Part shown: positions 22,021 through 34,612 of the stretch, piece by piece | Position numbering within the stretch: the stretch's first letter is position 1 | How the letters are laid out: every line of letters starts with the position of its first letter | NCBI GenBank assembly: GCA_014529385.2 | Contig: CM043954.1 | Location: 95,315,247 to 95,379,246, forward strand | From: Adiantum capillus-veneris | Lineage: Eukaryota; Streptophyta; Polypodiopsida; Polypodiales; Pteridaceae | Reading direction: 5' to 3' | Length of the DNA: 64,000 nucleotides | Position numbers and translations under genes: made by a program | Notes under the pieces: generated by a model | The model's database searches: none | Told to the model about the DNA's origin: nothing | What the model saw: the letters and a program-made list of their open reading frames with translations, nothing else

Positions 22021-22805
22021 ATAACATAGGAATCTTAGTTTGAAGGTCAAGAAATTAGGTTCCAAATGCACATAATAATATATTTTCCACCCATAAGAAA
22101 AGAAAGTTAAATATGTTATTACCAAATTGACAAAGGTAACGTCCAAGAATTCTAGCTTTGCATCTTGTTAGATCTAAACCTTCATTAAGGCGACATGCAT
22201 GTATACATCAACTTTCAAGCCATTCAAGAATACATGCACTTAGATTCCATAGTTTTCTTTTCAAAGTCTTTTAGGTTCTAAAACTCTTTCACATAAAGTA
22301 TGTAATGATAAAATTCTTGAAGCAAACATTTGTGCCCAAGAAAAATATCCCTCTCACATATTTAAAGTCCATGAATTCTCTAATCCACACTTACAAGTTT
22401 TATTTTGACGTCAAACATCAATTCTCTCCTAGTTACAAATAAATGCAACCTCGATATGAATTGACAAAAAATGAATTTCTTTTACTATATGATCCAACAT
22501 AGGCCCCAATCAAATAAAAAATGAGTCCCCAAAATTTTGGGTGCACTCTAGCAATACATCAGAGTCCCCTTACAGTAGGATGCACTCCAATCGTACATTG
22601 AAGTCCCCTTAGAGTAGGGTGCACTCCATTGAAGTGTTCATAAAATTGGCATACCTTTGTTTTAAGAAAAAAAGACTATATCAAATTATACAAATGTTGA
22701 AAGATACACACTATAATTAAAAAATCATCTTATGGCCATATTTATTCAATGCTTTCGTGTTGACAAGTACACACCAAGGACATAATTTGTCTAAGAATCA
22801 CTGTA
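22020..22805. other. AT-rich spacer with short tandem repeat
   Basis: No gene is seen. At 22530-22640 a ~49-bp unit (AGTCCCCTTA(C/G)AGTAGG(A/G)TGCACTCC) is repeated about twice. It precedes the 3' end of the first FCP1-like exon. Confidence 0.5.
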
Positions 22806-23521
22806 CTAATTTACAATTGTGTTGTATATATAGACTCTCTTATCTCTTGCATACAACCATCCTACCAACCATGGAATTATGGTTCTCTGCAAGAAGTTTT
22901 GAAGTTGCTCGGAAGTTTGCCTCCACATCTTTAGAAATATAAGACATGTCCCTGGCATGTTCCACATCACCCTATATGGAGTGTCATAAAAAATTAAGGT
23001 ATTGTTTGCATCCAAATCCTCAAATATCTTCCAAATATCACTCAAATTTTTGTGATAAACCCTTGTAAATCCTAACATGATATTTGGATTTTGGCAATTT
23101 TTGTTACTCATAAACACCTTGAACTTGGTATACTGCTCAAGAAAACATTTTTGTGTGATGCGTTGCACCCTTGTTAAGTTATAGCAACTCCATATCCATA
23201 GCTCAAAGTATTCAGCACAAAAATCCAAAAAACTTTGTGCGTTTGGTTGCACCACATGATAAACTTCATCTTTATCCTCCACAAGTCACATGTGTTGAGC
23301 CCAAGCTAGCATAGAATCTCCATGTTTCATTTCAATTGTCTTGAGAAGTAACCCCTCTAGATCCAAGATAAGTACTCTTTTGATGTCCTTGAAAGCAAGT
23401 GGTAGGTGATAAGGAGGTGATTGATTCCTTGGACAAGGTCTTGGAGGAGGTTGGATGGGTAATTCAATAGTTTTCTTCAATTTATGCCAGCATATAGCCA
23501 ATCCATTTTTCTGTAATGATT
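22806..23521 (-). pseudogene. FCP1/NIF-like phosphatase domain, copy 1 (diverged)
   Basis: An exon on the minus strand that begins after an acceptor (TTTCAG, AG at 23523-23522). It reads LQKNGLAICWHKLKKTIELP, RVLILDLEGLLLKTIE, WIWSCYNLT and TLIFYDTPYRV. These correspond to HAD motifs I, II and III/IV of the FCP1-like (NLI-interacting-factor) phosphatase family: catalytic Asp present, +2 Asp replaced by Glu, and the usual DD reduced to YD. One in-frame TGA at 23288-23286 interrupts ~235 codons. It is clearly related to the copy at 29.4 kb but more diverged. Phosphatase activity is unlikely given the motif changes. Confidence 0.65.
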
Positions 23522-23869
23522 CTGAAATTAAAGAACAAGAACACTTAATGCAAACACAACAATAGACATGAGTGTTACATTGTCTACCCTAAGGTTTTAT
23601 TAGATACCAAAATCCATCTATGATCTACTCATTAATGGAAAGAAAGTCAAATTAAAATCCTGACTCTTTTTTATGCTACACTCTCTCTCAGTCTCAATAC
23701 CATGGAGTTCAACTAGACTTAAGTCAACTAATAACTACTACTTGTTGTTAAAGGTATGCTTGAAGTGCATAAGGCTTAACCAATGCTCTAGTGTAGAATG
23801 GGTATTTAGGTCTCAAGGTCTACTACTTATTTAAGCAAAGATCCATTTAGATATGGAAACCCAATTTTT

Positions 23870-26800
23870 CTTAATATAATGATATAGAGTGGACAAGTGG
23901 GGAATCCTGAGACCAAACCACTCATGCTACTAGGGATAATAGGTTGTACAAGTGATGGACCTTGAATGTAAACCCCCCATGTACAAAGTATCATGGGTTT
24001 TGGGTATTTCAATGGACTCTAGCATCTTGGAGACATGGTGGAGCTTAATTCTCTCCATGTTTCAATGGAGCCTATCTTGGATAAATGGTGGAGAGTCATT
24101 CTCTCCATGTTTCAATGGATCCTAGCTTGGACAAGTGGTGGACCTTTGTTTCTCTCTATGTGTGAATAGATTTAGCTTGGACAAGTGGTGGACCTTGGAA
24201 CAAAACCCCCATGTAAAACATATCATGGACATTATTACAAGTGGTGAGAAAAAATACCATTCAATATATAACCTTATAGGTTGGACAAGTGGTGGACCTT
24301 AACACCCAATTATTCTTAATATAATGACATAGAGTGAAAAAGTGGTGAATCGTGAGACCAAACCTACTAGGAAAAGTAGGTTGGAAAAGTGGTGGACCTT
24401 GAATTCAAACCCCCCATGTACAAAATATCACTCATGCTACTAGGAATAATTTGGTATTAAGGTCCATGTTTCAATGCAGCCTAGCTTGAAAAAGTGGTGG
24501 ACCTTTGTTTGTCTCTATGTTTCAATAGAACTAGCTGGGACAAGTGGTTAACCTTGGAACAAAACCCCCATGTAAAGCATGTCATGGGCATTACAAGTGG
24601 TGAGAAAAAATAACATTCAAGGTATAACCTTATAGGCTGGACAAGTGGTGGACCTTAACACCCAATTCCTCTTAATATAATGACATAGAGTGGAAAAGTG
24701 GTGAATTGTGAGACCAAACCTACTAGGGATAATAGGTTGGACAAGTGGTTGACTTTGAATGTAAATCCTCCATGTACAAAATATCATGGGTTTTGTGTAT
24801 TTCAATGGAGCCTAGCATCTTGGAGACATGGTGGAACTTACTTCTCTCCATGTTTTAATGGAGCCTATCTAGGAGAAATGGTGGAGGTTCCTTCTCTCCA
24901 TGTTTCAATGGATCTTAGCTTGGACAAGTCGTGGACCTTTTTCTCTCTCTATGTTTGAATATGGTTAGCTTGGACAAGTGGCGGATATTGGAATGAAACT
25001 CCCATGTAAAACATATCATGGGCATTTCAAGTGGCGAGAAAGGATACCATTTAAGATATAACATTATAGGTTGGACAAGTGGTGTACCTTAACACATTGT
25101 TCTTCTTAATATAATGACATAGAGTGTGCAAGTGGTGAATCTTGAAACCAAACCACTCATGCTACTAGGGATAATAGGTTAAACAAGTGGTGGGCCTTGA
25201 AATAAAACCCCCTAGAGTGTTTCAATGGAGCCTAGCTTGGAAACATGGTAAAGATTTTTTCTCTCCATGTTTCAATGGAGCCTATCTTGGATAAATGGTG
25301 GAGCGTCATTCTCTCCATGTTTCAATGGACCCTAGCTTGGACAAGTGGTGGACCTTTGTTTCTCTCTATGTTTGAATAGAGTTATGTTGGAAAAGTGGTG
25401 GACCTTGGAACAAAACCCCCATGTTAAACATATCATGGACATTACAAGTGGTGAGAAAAAATACCATTCAATATATAACCTTATAGGTTGGACAAGTGGT
25501 GGACCTTAACACCCAATTATTCTTAATATAATAACATAGAGTGGACAAGTGGTGAACTTGGGACCAAACCTACTAGGAAAAATAGGTTGGACAAGTGGTG
25601 GACCTTGAATGTAAACCCCCCATGTACAAAATATCACTCATGCTACTAGGAATAATTTGGTATTAAGGTCCATGTTTCAATGCAGCCTAGCTTGAAAAAG
25701 TGGTGGACCTTTGTTTCTCTCTATGTTTCAATAGAGTTAGCTTGGACAAGTGGTGGACCTTGGAACAAAACCCCCATGTAAATCATGTCATGGGCATTAC
25801 AAGTGGTGAGAAAAAATACCATTCAAGCTATAACATTATAGGTTGGACAAGTGGTGGACCTTAACACCCAATTCCTCTTAATATAATGACATAGAGTGGA
25901 CAAGTGGTGAATCATGAGACCAAACCTACTAGGGATAATAGGTTGGACAAGTGGTGGACCTTGAATGTAAACCCCGCATGTAAAAAATATCATGGGTATT
26001 GGGTATTTCAATGGATCCTAGCATCTTGGAGACATGGTGGAGCTTACTTCTCTCCATGTTTCAATGGAGCCTATCTAGGAGAAACGGTGGAGGTTCCTTC
26101 TCTCCATGTTTCACTGAGCCTAGCTTGGACAAGTGGTGGACCTTGGAATGAAGCCCCCATGTAAAACATATCATGGGCATTTCAAGTAGTGAGAAAGGAT
26201 ACCATTTAAGATATAACCTTATAGGTTGGACAAGTGGTGGACATTAACACATAGTTCTTCTTAATATAATGACATAGAGTGTACAAGTGGTGAATCTTGA
26301 GACCAACCCACTCGTGCTACTAGGGATAATAGGTTGGACAAGTGGTGGACCTTGAATGTAAACCCCTCATGTACAAAATTATGGGTTTAGAGTATTTCAA
26401 TGGAGCCTAGCTTGGAGACATGGTGGAGATTGCTTCTCTCAATGTTTCAATGGAACCTATCTTAGAGAAATGGTGGAGTATCCTTCTCTCCATGTTTCAA
26501 TGGATCCTATCTTGAACAAGTGGTGGACCTTTGCTTCTCTGTATGTTTCAATAGAGTTAGCTTGGACAAGTTGTGGATCTTGGAACAAAACCCCTTTGTA
26601 AAACATAGCATGGACATTACAAGTGATGAGAAAAAATATCATTCAAGATATAACCTTATAGGTTGGAAAAGTGGTGATGGACCTTGATAAGTGGTGAAGG
26701 ATACCATTTAAGATATAACCTTATAGGTTGGACAAGTGGTGGACCTTAACACCCAGTTCTTCTTAATATAATGACATAGAGTGGATAAGTGGTGAATCTT

Positions 26801-27945
26801 AAGACCAAACCACTCATGCTACTAGGTATAATAGGTTATACAAGTGGTAGACCTTGAATGTAAACACCCCATGTACAAAATATCATGGTTTTAGGGTGTT
26901 TCAATGGAGCCTAGCATCTTGGAGACATGGTAGATCTTGATTCTTTCCATGTTTGAATGGCACCTATCTTGGAAAAATGATGGAGGTTACTTCTCTCCAT
27001 GTTTCAACGGAGCCTAGATTTGACAAGTGGTAAACCTTTGCTTCTCTCTATGTTTGAATAGAGTTAGCTTGGACAAGTGGTGGACCTTTGCTTCTTTCTA
27101 TGTTTGAATAGAGTTAGCTTGGACAAGTGGTGGAACTTTGCTTCTCTCTATGTTTGAATAGAGTTAGCTTGGACAAGTGGTGGACCTTGGAATGAAACCC
27201 CCATGTAAAACATATCATGGGCATTTCAAGTGGTGAGAAAGGATACCATTTAAAATATAACCTTATAAGTTGGACAAGTGGTGGATCTTAATACATAGTT
27301 CTTCTTAATATAATGACATAGAGTGTACAAGTGGTGTATCTTGAGACCAAACCACTCGTGCTACTAGGGATAATAGGTTAGAAAAGTGGTGGGCCTTGAA
27401 ATAAAACCCCCCATGTACAAAATGAAATGGGTTTAGGGTATTTAAATGGATCCTAGCTTGGGGACATGGTGGAGCTTGCTTCTCGCCATGTTTCAATGAA
27501 GCCTATCTTGGAGAAATGGTGGAGCATCCTTCTCTCCATGTTTTAATATAGCCTAGCTTGGACAAGTGGTGGACCTTTGGTTCTCTCTATGTTTCAATAG
27601 AGTTATCTTGGACAAGTGGCGGACATTTAAACAAAACCCCCATGTAAAACATATCATGGGTAGTTCAAGTTGTGAGAAAAAATACCATTTAAAATATAAC
27701 CTTATAGGTTGGACAAGTGGTGGACCTTAACACCCAATCCTTTTTAACACAATGACATAGAGTGGACAAGTGGTGAATCTTGAGACCAAACCTATCAAAC
27801 TACTAGGGATACTAGGTTGGACAAGTGGTGGACCTTGAATGTACATCCCCTATGTACAAAATATCATGGGTTTAGGGTGTTTCAATGCAGTCTAGCATAT
27901 TGGAGACATGGTGGAGCTTGCTTCTCTCCATGTTTCAAGTGGACC
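23870..27945 (+). repeat. Higher-order motif array, left arm part 2
   Basis: Tandem higher-order units of about 350-440 bp. Each contains, in order, TATAGGTTGGACAAGTGG, an AATATAATGACATAGAGTG block, TACTAGGGATAATAGG, the ATGTACAAAATATCATGGG block and the CTCCATGTTTCAATGGAG/AGCTTGGACAAG pair. The same unit occurs in reverse orientation at 37.5-39.9 kb. Short frames such as MDKWWTLN... arise from the repeat and are not genes. Confidence 0.9.
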
Positions 27946-28449
27946 TTCAATTATTTTCCCATACCTAGTTTAGACAACCCATACACTTTGCAACTCTAAA
28001 GGTTGGACGAGTGGTGGAGCTTTGTTTATTTCCATGTTTTAATGGATCCTAGCTTGGACAAGTGGTGGACCTTGGAAAAAATTCCCCCCTGTACAACATA
28101 GCTGAGTTTTTTCATGTTTTAATGGAAGAGAGATTCGACAAATGGTGGAGCTTGCTTATCTCCATGTGGATTTTAGAACTAGCTTGGACAAGTGGTGGAG
28201 ATTTTCTTTTCTACTCTTCATAATACAATGATGTATAGGTTGGTTACATGGTGAATCTTAATGTCAAACCTCCCATCTTACTAGAGATGTATGTTGGACA
28301 AGTGGTCAACCTTCTATCATTTCTCCAAGCCTATATAGACAATTAGTAGAACTAGCATCTTTCTATGTTGTCCAGAGCAGCTTGGACAAGTAGTGGACCT
28401 TGCTACTCTCTTCCCTTGGTTTATTAGTTTGAAGACTCATTATATATAC

Positions 28450-29390
28450 TTACTTAGATCTATATACTTACTCATTAGTTAGGTTACAAGTAGCTATGTA
28501 ATTTGTTAGCCTCAAGGGACTTTGAATATTGGATAGTAAGAAACTCAAGTGCTGGTTTGAAGATCTTTTGCTTATCTAAACTAGACTCTAACTCAATAAT
28601 AAGTTTCTTAAGTTCCACGAATTGTCCTATCTAGGCTCCAAAAGAGTCTTAATTGGTTTGTGCTAGATTCTAACTTCCTTGATGGGGTAGAATCCTAGAA
28701 AAATGAGGCACTATAAGTTTTACCTTAGCTCAAATGGATTTTCACTTAAACTAGACTGCAATTTGGCACTCTAGTATCTTTGTCTCGATGGAGTTTAACA
28801 CTAGATACATAGTAGTGATATTTAAGCTTCATGTCTCTTCACTTGATCGAGATATGAGACCATACTTTCAAGTTCAACACTTGTCTTACCTAAAGACCAA
28901 TGTGAGACATGGGAGCAAGAAAGCCATCCGATATTGTTTTAAGGACTATTACATAGACAATCAATAACTTAAGTAAAGCAAAAAGACTTGGATCTTTCAC
29001 AATTAATAACTTAATTAAAGCCAAAAAGACTTGGATCTTTGACAGTTTTTTTCAAACTAAAAAAGCAAAATCTCAAGCTAAAAAAACTATAAATCACAAT
29101 TGAAAGTTTTGAACAAGAAAAGGATCAGCAATATTAATAAGAAGGATACTTTTCATTTCATTTGATGATTACAAATTAAAAGAAAGTCTCTCAAGAAATT
29201 GATAAACAAAAAATGTAGGTGACTGCTTCATTATTTTGAGCAAAAATATCAAAATCTCTATTGATTGAGCTCCATCTAGTAGTATCCTTTGTAAGATCCT
29301 ACAGGAAGAAATAAAAAGAAAGATTTGTTAGATACCATGCACATAAGTGTTCAAGCATGTGTATCAAGAATATATGACATGTCACTAGTA
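28450..29390. other. Motif-free spacer downstream of FCP1-like gene
   Basis: No copies of the 20-bp motif and no coding frame. It is AT-rich and lies in the zone where motif orientation changes. It may hold the 3' UTR and terminator of the minus-strand FCP1-like gene. Confidence 0.5.
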
Positions 29391-29392
29391 CC

Positions 29393-30591
29393 TTAGGGTT
29401 GGTTTCTATCTAGCCTTAGAAGATTGTTCTCAGCTTTCACCTTATTTATATAAGCCTTTGTTGTGGTTGCCTTCAAAACTTCTTTTGTGTTACAACCCAA
29501 TTGCCTAGCTAAAGTGGTCATTTGTGATGCCTTCATGATTTCAATGGGTGTACGCTCCTTTGCCAAGATCTCTTGTATTTGGGCTCTTCTCATTTCATTG
29601 TGGTGGCTTGTGTCACTTGCGTCTTCAATGATAGTTTCATCTCTGTCACCTCTTGTAGGTGGTATTCTTCTTGTAAAGAACACCTTAGCTGACCAAACAT
29701 CACTTTTTTGCTTCCAATACTCCATGATTTGTTTGTATTCACTATCATTTTTCAGTATAGGTTGTCCATAACGATTAGAAACAATTAAATCACGCACATC
29801 CCTTCTCTCATCAAGATGAATCAAGTATGGTAGTAGCTCCTCCAAGAGCATACTGTCAACCATCTTCTCAGCATCAAATTGTGGTGGAAAAATGCAATTG
29901 TTTGCTGGTGAAATACATCCCTTGTAAGGAGAGTCATCAATAAGCACTGCTCTTTGTGGATCACATTCAAACCCCATGGCAGTTTTGGCTAGAGGCTTGA
30001 ACATTGCCTCAATGTTTGGATTGTCGGGTCTAAACAATTTTTGAGTTTGAGCAATGTAGCAAACATCTTGCGACCAAATTGCAAAGAAAGGCAATGTATC
30101 CTCATCTAAGTTGTTTAGTGCTGCAAGGATTTGATACACATTATTCCTAGTAGTTGTCGACCAAATTGCAACATTAAACCTCTGTAAAATAGTCTTCAAG
30201 AATTGGATGCAACATGGCCTGAGTATAATATATCTTTTTGAATCCATTTGCATTGAGTTGTGGTGTGAGGCTTGTTGAGGGGAACGTTTCAACAATAGAC
30301 CATTTAAATCCAATATAATTGTAAGCATGGATTTCTCAACATCTACACTACATGAAGTAGTAGCAATTGGCAATAGCTCGTGAGTGGACTTTTCAGTCTC
30401 TTTTGATATATGTTGCATTTTTGAAGTATCGATTTCTTGGTTCTCATTATTTCAAGCTTGCTCAAGTTGCACAACACTAGACTCTAGTATAGAAATATCA
30501 TCCATCTTGGGCACTTCAGAAACCAGAGAATCTATGGATTCTATAGTTGTTGACTAAACCATAGGAGCATTATCCATCCCAGTTTGTGAAT
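29393..30591 (-). CDS. FCP1/NIF-like phosphatase domain protein, copy 2
   Basis: A minus-strand exon after acceptor CTTAG (30593-30592). From 30418 there is an uninterrupted 341-codon frame. HAD motifs: TIILDLNGLLLKRS (motif I, catalytic Asp kept, +2 Asp replaced by Asn), VAIWSTTTRNNVYQ (motif II), RAVLIDDSPYKGC (motif IV with both Asp). The C-terminal 130 residues are basic and helical-looking, with no BRCT domain. Upstream in the same exon, TAG at 30556-30554 and TGA at 30454-30452 lie in frame, so either translation starts at or after 30418 or the gene is mildly decayed. The family acts on phosphoserine, for example on the RNA polymerase II tail; whether DLNG forms are active is not known to me. 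It sits just downstream of the SET exon on the same strand. Confidence 0.7.
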
Positions 30592-31235
30592 CTAAGAAAA
30601 CACACACACAAATGGTATCTCAAAACCACTAGAATTTTATTCACCATATTTACATGTAGAACTCCTAGTAAGAAATTTATTTAAGGTAAAGTCGTTGTTA
30701 GAATCCTTGCAACCATTTTTAGCATTCGTACACAAAACACCACTTGTCTAAAATACAATCTACTAGGCTCAACATTTTCCATCCTACACTTTATTAAAGA
30801 TGAGTACTTAAAGTGAAAACTAAAAGCCACAACTTGTTGAGGAAACATGGATACAAGGTCCACCAAATGTCCAACCTAGAATACAAGCAAACAATTAGAG
30901 GTTTGGCTTAGATTTGGATTCAAAGGCCACCACTTATTCAAGTAACATAACTCCACTTGTTTAAGACAATAATGTTTGAAGCCCCACCACTTGTCCAACC
31001 TAGACATTGATTAACTTTTGGTAAGATTTATCACAAATCTAGAGTAGAATCAAGATTCTATGGCCAAGGTAATCGAATAAGTTAGACAACACACAAAGTA
31101 TAAGAGCACTCTAGATTCTCGTTGAGCATAAACTAAACAATAATCCAATGTTATATTCACTTGAGATTGCATCCATGAAAAATGAAAATGATGCATGTAC
31201 TTGAGATTTCCATCCATGTACAATACTTTACAATG
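30592..31235. other. Spacer/intron between SET and FCP1-like exons
   Basis: First motif copies in reversed orientation appear here (30855, 30990). There is no coding frame of note. Upstream exons of the FCP1-like gene may be hidden here. Confidence 0.4.
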
Positions 31236-31792
31236 TCAAGTAAAGTCATAGTCAGCAAACAACTCTTCTCCTGCTTCAACTTGACAAATAGTCTCAATGT
31301 ATACATGGCCATATTCTTCTGACTTGATATGTGAAGAGGTGCATTTATGCCAAGGTGGAAAATTTGGATCAAATGTATAGCGTACGTTGGGACAGACATT
31401 TGTATTGTGAGAACTATTTATATAGTCCGACACGTTTCCTTCTTCCACACAACCAATAATGTATGATTGATCTTCCTCTTCTTGTATGTTTGGATCCTCT
31501 AGAAGATAATATTTATAAGCTCTTGGAAATATTTTGCATATCTTTTTCCAGTCTTGAAATCTATACTTATGCCCTCCATAGTTTAGAATAGTCACACCAC
31601 TTTCCAGGGTAGTATGCACAAATAGCCCATAACCAGCTCCTTGAATACATGAAAGTCGCACTTCAAAATCCACACCGTTAATATGGAAAATTACATCTTT
31701 GGGAATAGGAAAAGTTGGTGTCCCAAAAGGATCTTCATGCCAATCATAGTGTGAAATACATCTAGTTTTTATATCACTTAACTCCTTTGTGT
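31236..31792 (-). CDS. SET-domain exon (probable last exon of ParB/MTase/SET gene)
   Basis: Opens after acceptor TTTTGCAG (AG at 31794-31793) and stays open for ~185 codons to a stop. SET features in order: GAGYGLFVHTTLESG (SET-N), LNYGG, SYIIGCVEEGNVSDYINSS followed by HNTNVCPNVRY (the NHxCxPN pseudoknot motif in a diverged form), then VEAGEELFADYDFT with the catalytic-type Tyr. SET domains methylate protein lysines using SAM. The two nucleotides before the first full codon complement the single nucleotide left by the donor at 34613, so this exon can be spliced in phase to the methyltransferase-like exon 2.8 kb upstream. Pre-SET and post-SET cysteines are not seen. Confidence 0.7.
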
Positions 31793-34612
31793 CTGCAAAA
31801 AGAAGAAAATATTATGCATAAAATAATGACAAGATCAAAGAAAGATATCATTATTTTATAGTCCAATAGGTCCATTGTATGGAAGACTTAGAGTGCCTCT
31901 TACATGGTGCCTCCAAGGTTTCCAAAAAAGAAAATCATTGAAAAAAAAGGCCACTGTGTCTCCAATCTATTGCCCATTTGAAGCATAGAGAGAACCAAGG
32001 TCCACCACTTGTCCAAGGTAGACATGGAGCATTGACACAAGATCCAACACTTATCCAAGAACCCTATAGTGTATGTGGTAACATCGGATGCGTTGATGCA
32101 ACAAAATTAATCTAGCCTCTCATCCATCTCTTTTTTCTTGTAGCCTAGAGGGATTAGTTTCAAGGTCTATCAGTAGTCAAAAACTACACATAGAACATTG
32201 ATACAAGGTTCCACCACATGTGAAACCTATCATCTCTAGTAGCATGGATGGTTTGATATCAAGGTTCACCACGTGTCCTACCTATACTCTATTGTAGCAT
32301 AGAGATTCTGGTTTGGTGGTACTATACTTGTCCAAACTTGGCTTGTTGTTGATATTTGGAGGTAATCAAGGGTCCTCCACTTGTCCAAGTTAGGCATATA
32401 AAACAATTGCAATGTCCACCATGTGTACAACATATGATTGATTATAGCATGCATGGTCTTATTTCATGGGCAACCATCTTCTCTCCAACATGTGTCCAAC
32501 CTCGGCTCCATTGAAGCATGGACAGAAGCAAGGTCCACCACTTATCAAAGCTATTATTTTCTCCTAGTGCTTTCAAAACCCATGATACGTTGTACATGGG
32601 GGGGGGGGGTCTTGTTTCAAGGTCCACCACTTGGCTAAGATTGGATCCATTGAAACATGAAGAGAAGCAAGCTCTACCATTTGTCCAAGCTAGGTGCCAC
32701 TGAAACATGAAAATCCCATAAAATGTTGTATACGGGGGGTGTTTTTCGAGGTCCACCACTTGTCTAAGCTATGGTCCATTGGAACATAGAGAGAAGCAAA
32801 GCTCCACCACTTTTCTAAGCTAGGATCCATTGAAACATGGAGAGAAGAAATCTCCATTGTTTGTCTAAGTTAGGCTCCATTGGAACATGGAGAAAACAAG
32901 CTCCACCACTTGCATATTATTGCATAGAGATTTTGGTTTGAAGGTCCACCACTTGTCCAACCTTGCCTTCATGTATGGATATAATCATGGGTGCAATGCT
33001 TCTCTAAGATAGGGACATAAAAGAGTTTCAAGGTCCACTACATATATGATCTATGATGGGTTGTAGCATGGGAGGTTTCATTTTAAGGTTGACCACTTCT
33101 CCAGCTCCGCTTGTCCACCCTCAGATCCATTGAAGCATGGAGAAGAAAGGTCTACCAACTCTCCAAAATAGGCAAGAAAATCTCTATAAAACCCATGAAT
33201 TGTTAATATATGCTATGCTGTGGAGTTTTGTTTGAAGGTCCACTCCTTATCCAAGCTAGAATCCATTGAAGCATGGAAATAAGTAAGATATATCTCTAGT
33301 CCAAGATAGGATCCATTGAAACATAGAGAGAATCAAGGTCCACCACTTGTCCAAGCTATGCATGGGTAATTGATATAAGGACCACTACGTTTTCACCTAT
33401 ACTATTCTCTATCATGGATGGTTTCATATCCCACCAATTTTCCAACCTATTTAGTATGTTGTATTATGGGGGTTTGGTTTCAAGGCACTTCACTTGTCTA
33501 AGGTGGGTTCCATTGAAGCATGGAGAGAAACAATTTCTACCACTTGTCCAAAATATGCTCCTTTGAAACATAAAATCAAGGTCCACCACTTGTCCAAGAT
33601 AATGTTTCTCTCCATTGAAGCATGGAGAGAAACAAGGTTTACCACCTGTCCAAAATATGCTCCATTGAAACATAAAAGCAAGGTCCACCACTTGTCCAAG
33701 CTAATGTAGCTAATGGGTGTTGGTTACAAGGTGTACCACACTTGTCTAAACTAGTCTCCATGCAAGGTCCACCACATGTCCAAGCTATATGAGCTTGGTT
33801 TGAAGGTCTACCACACCTCTTGAAATTAGGAACCATGTAAGAACACCATATTAGAGAATTTGGAAATTTTTCAATTGCCACTTTTTTAAAGAGCTTAAGA
33901 TTTGATCGCATGGTCAAATCTTCGCCAAAGTTTTGAGAGATGGCTCAAAATATCTTTTCAAGCACTACCTTGTGGAAGTCTTTGGTCTCAAAAAAGAGTT
34001 AGAGATTTTTCCATATGGCCAAATGTTCAAAACGTAGGTGATTCCCAAATTATCTCTAAAGTCTCAAACTCTCTAATATGGTGTTTAAGGTCCACCTTTT
34101 GTCAAGCTATGCCTTTAGTGAGTACTAAAACTAAGTAAATTGCAGTACTTAAATACCTTTCCAACTCATTAAAATTTTGGTCTCTAAGGCCACCATCACA
34201 TCTCTAATCTATGCTGCTAGTTCTCAAAGTCCAAACATAAGCTCCCTTCTAGCAAGGTTAGTTTAAATTTAGGCTCCAACACCTGTTTAAGCTAGGTTCA
34301 ATTTATAAAGCATCACCATTTAACCATGCTAGGATCTAATGTATCATATCAAGGGGGTATTGATAAAAGGTCCAAAACTTTTTGAGTTCAAGCTCTTAAG
34401 TAATTAAGTCTTCGTGAGTATTAAATGTTATAGTTTTAGTCTAAAGATCCACCATTCAAAAACTCAAGTAATTTACTATTTACATTAAAACCTTAATTGC
34501 TTGAGATAAAAAATACAAACTCAATCAATACTATATAAAGAAAAATATAACATTAAGAGTATCAAATCAGCAAATAAGAAACACTAACATGCACAAGAAA
34601 CTCAAAACATAC
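31793..34612 (-). other. Inferred intron filled with 20-bp motif copies and a MITE
   Basis: Bounded by donor GTATGT (34612, minus strand) and acceptor TTTTGCAG (31793). Most of it consists of AAGGTCCACCACTTGTCCAA copies in reversed orientation, plus the 244-bp MITE at 33842-34085. No coding frame survives. Confidence 0.5.
33842..34085. mobile_element. MITE, 244 bp, TAAG target duplication
   Basis: Left end AACACCATATTAGAGA and right end TCTCTAATATGGTGTT are perfect 16-bp inverted repeats, flanked by TAAG at 33838-33841 and 34086-34089. The ends share AA(G/C)ACCATATTAG with the terminal repeat of the 32-kb element. It has no coding capacity. Confidence 0.9.
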
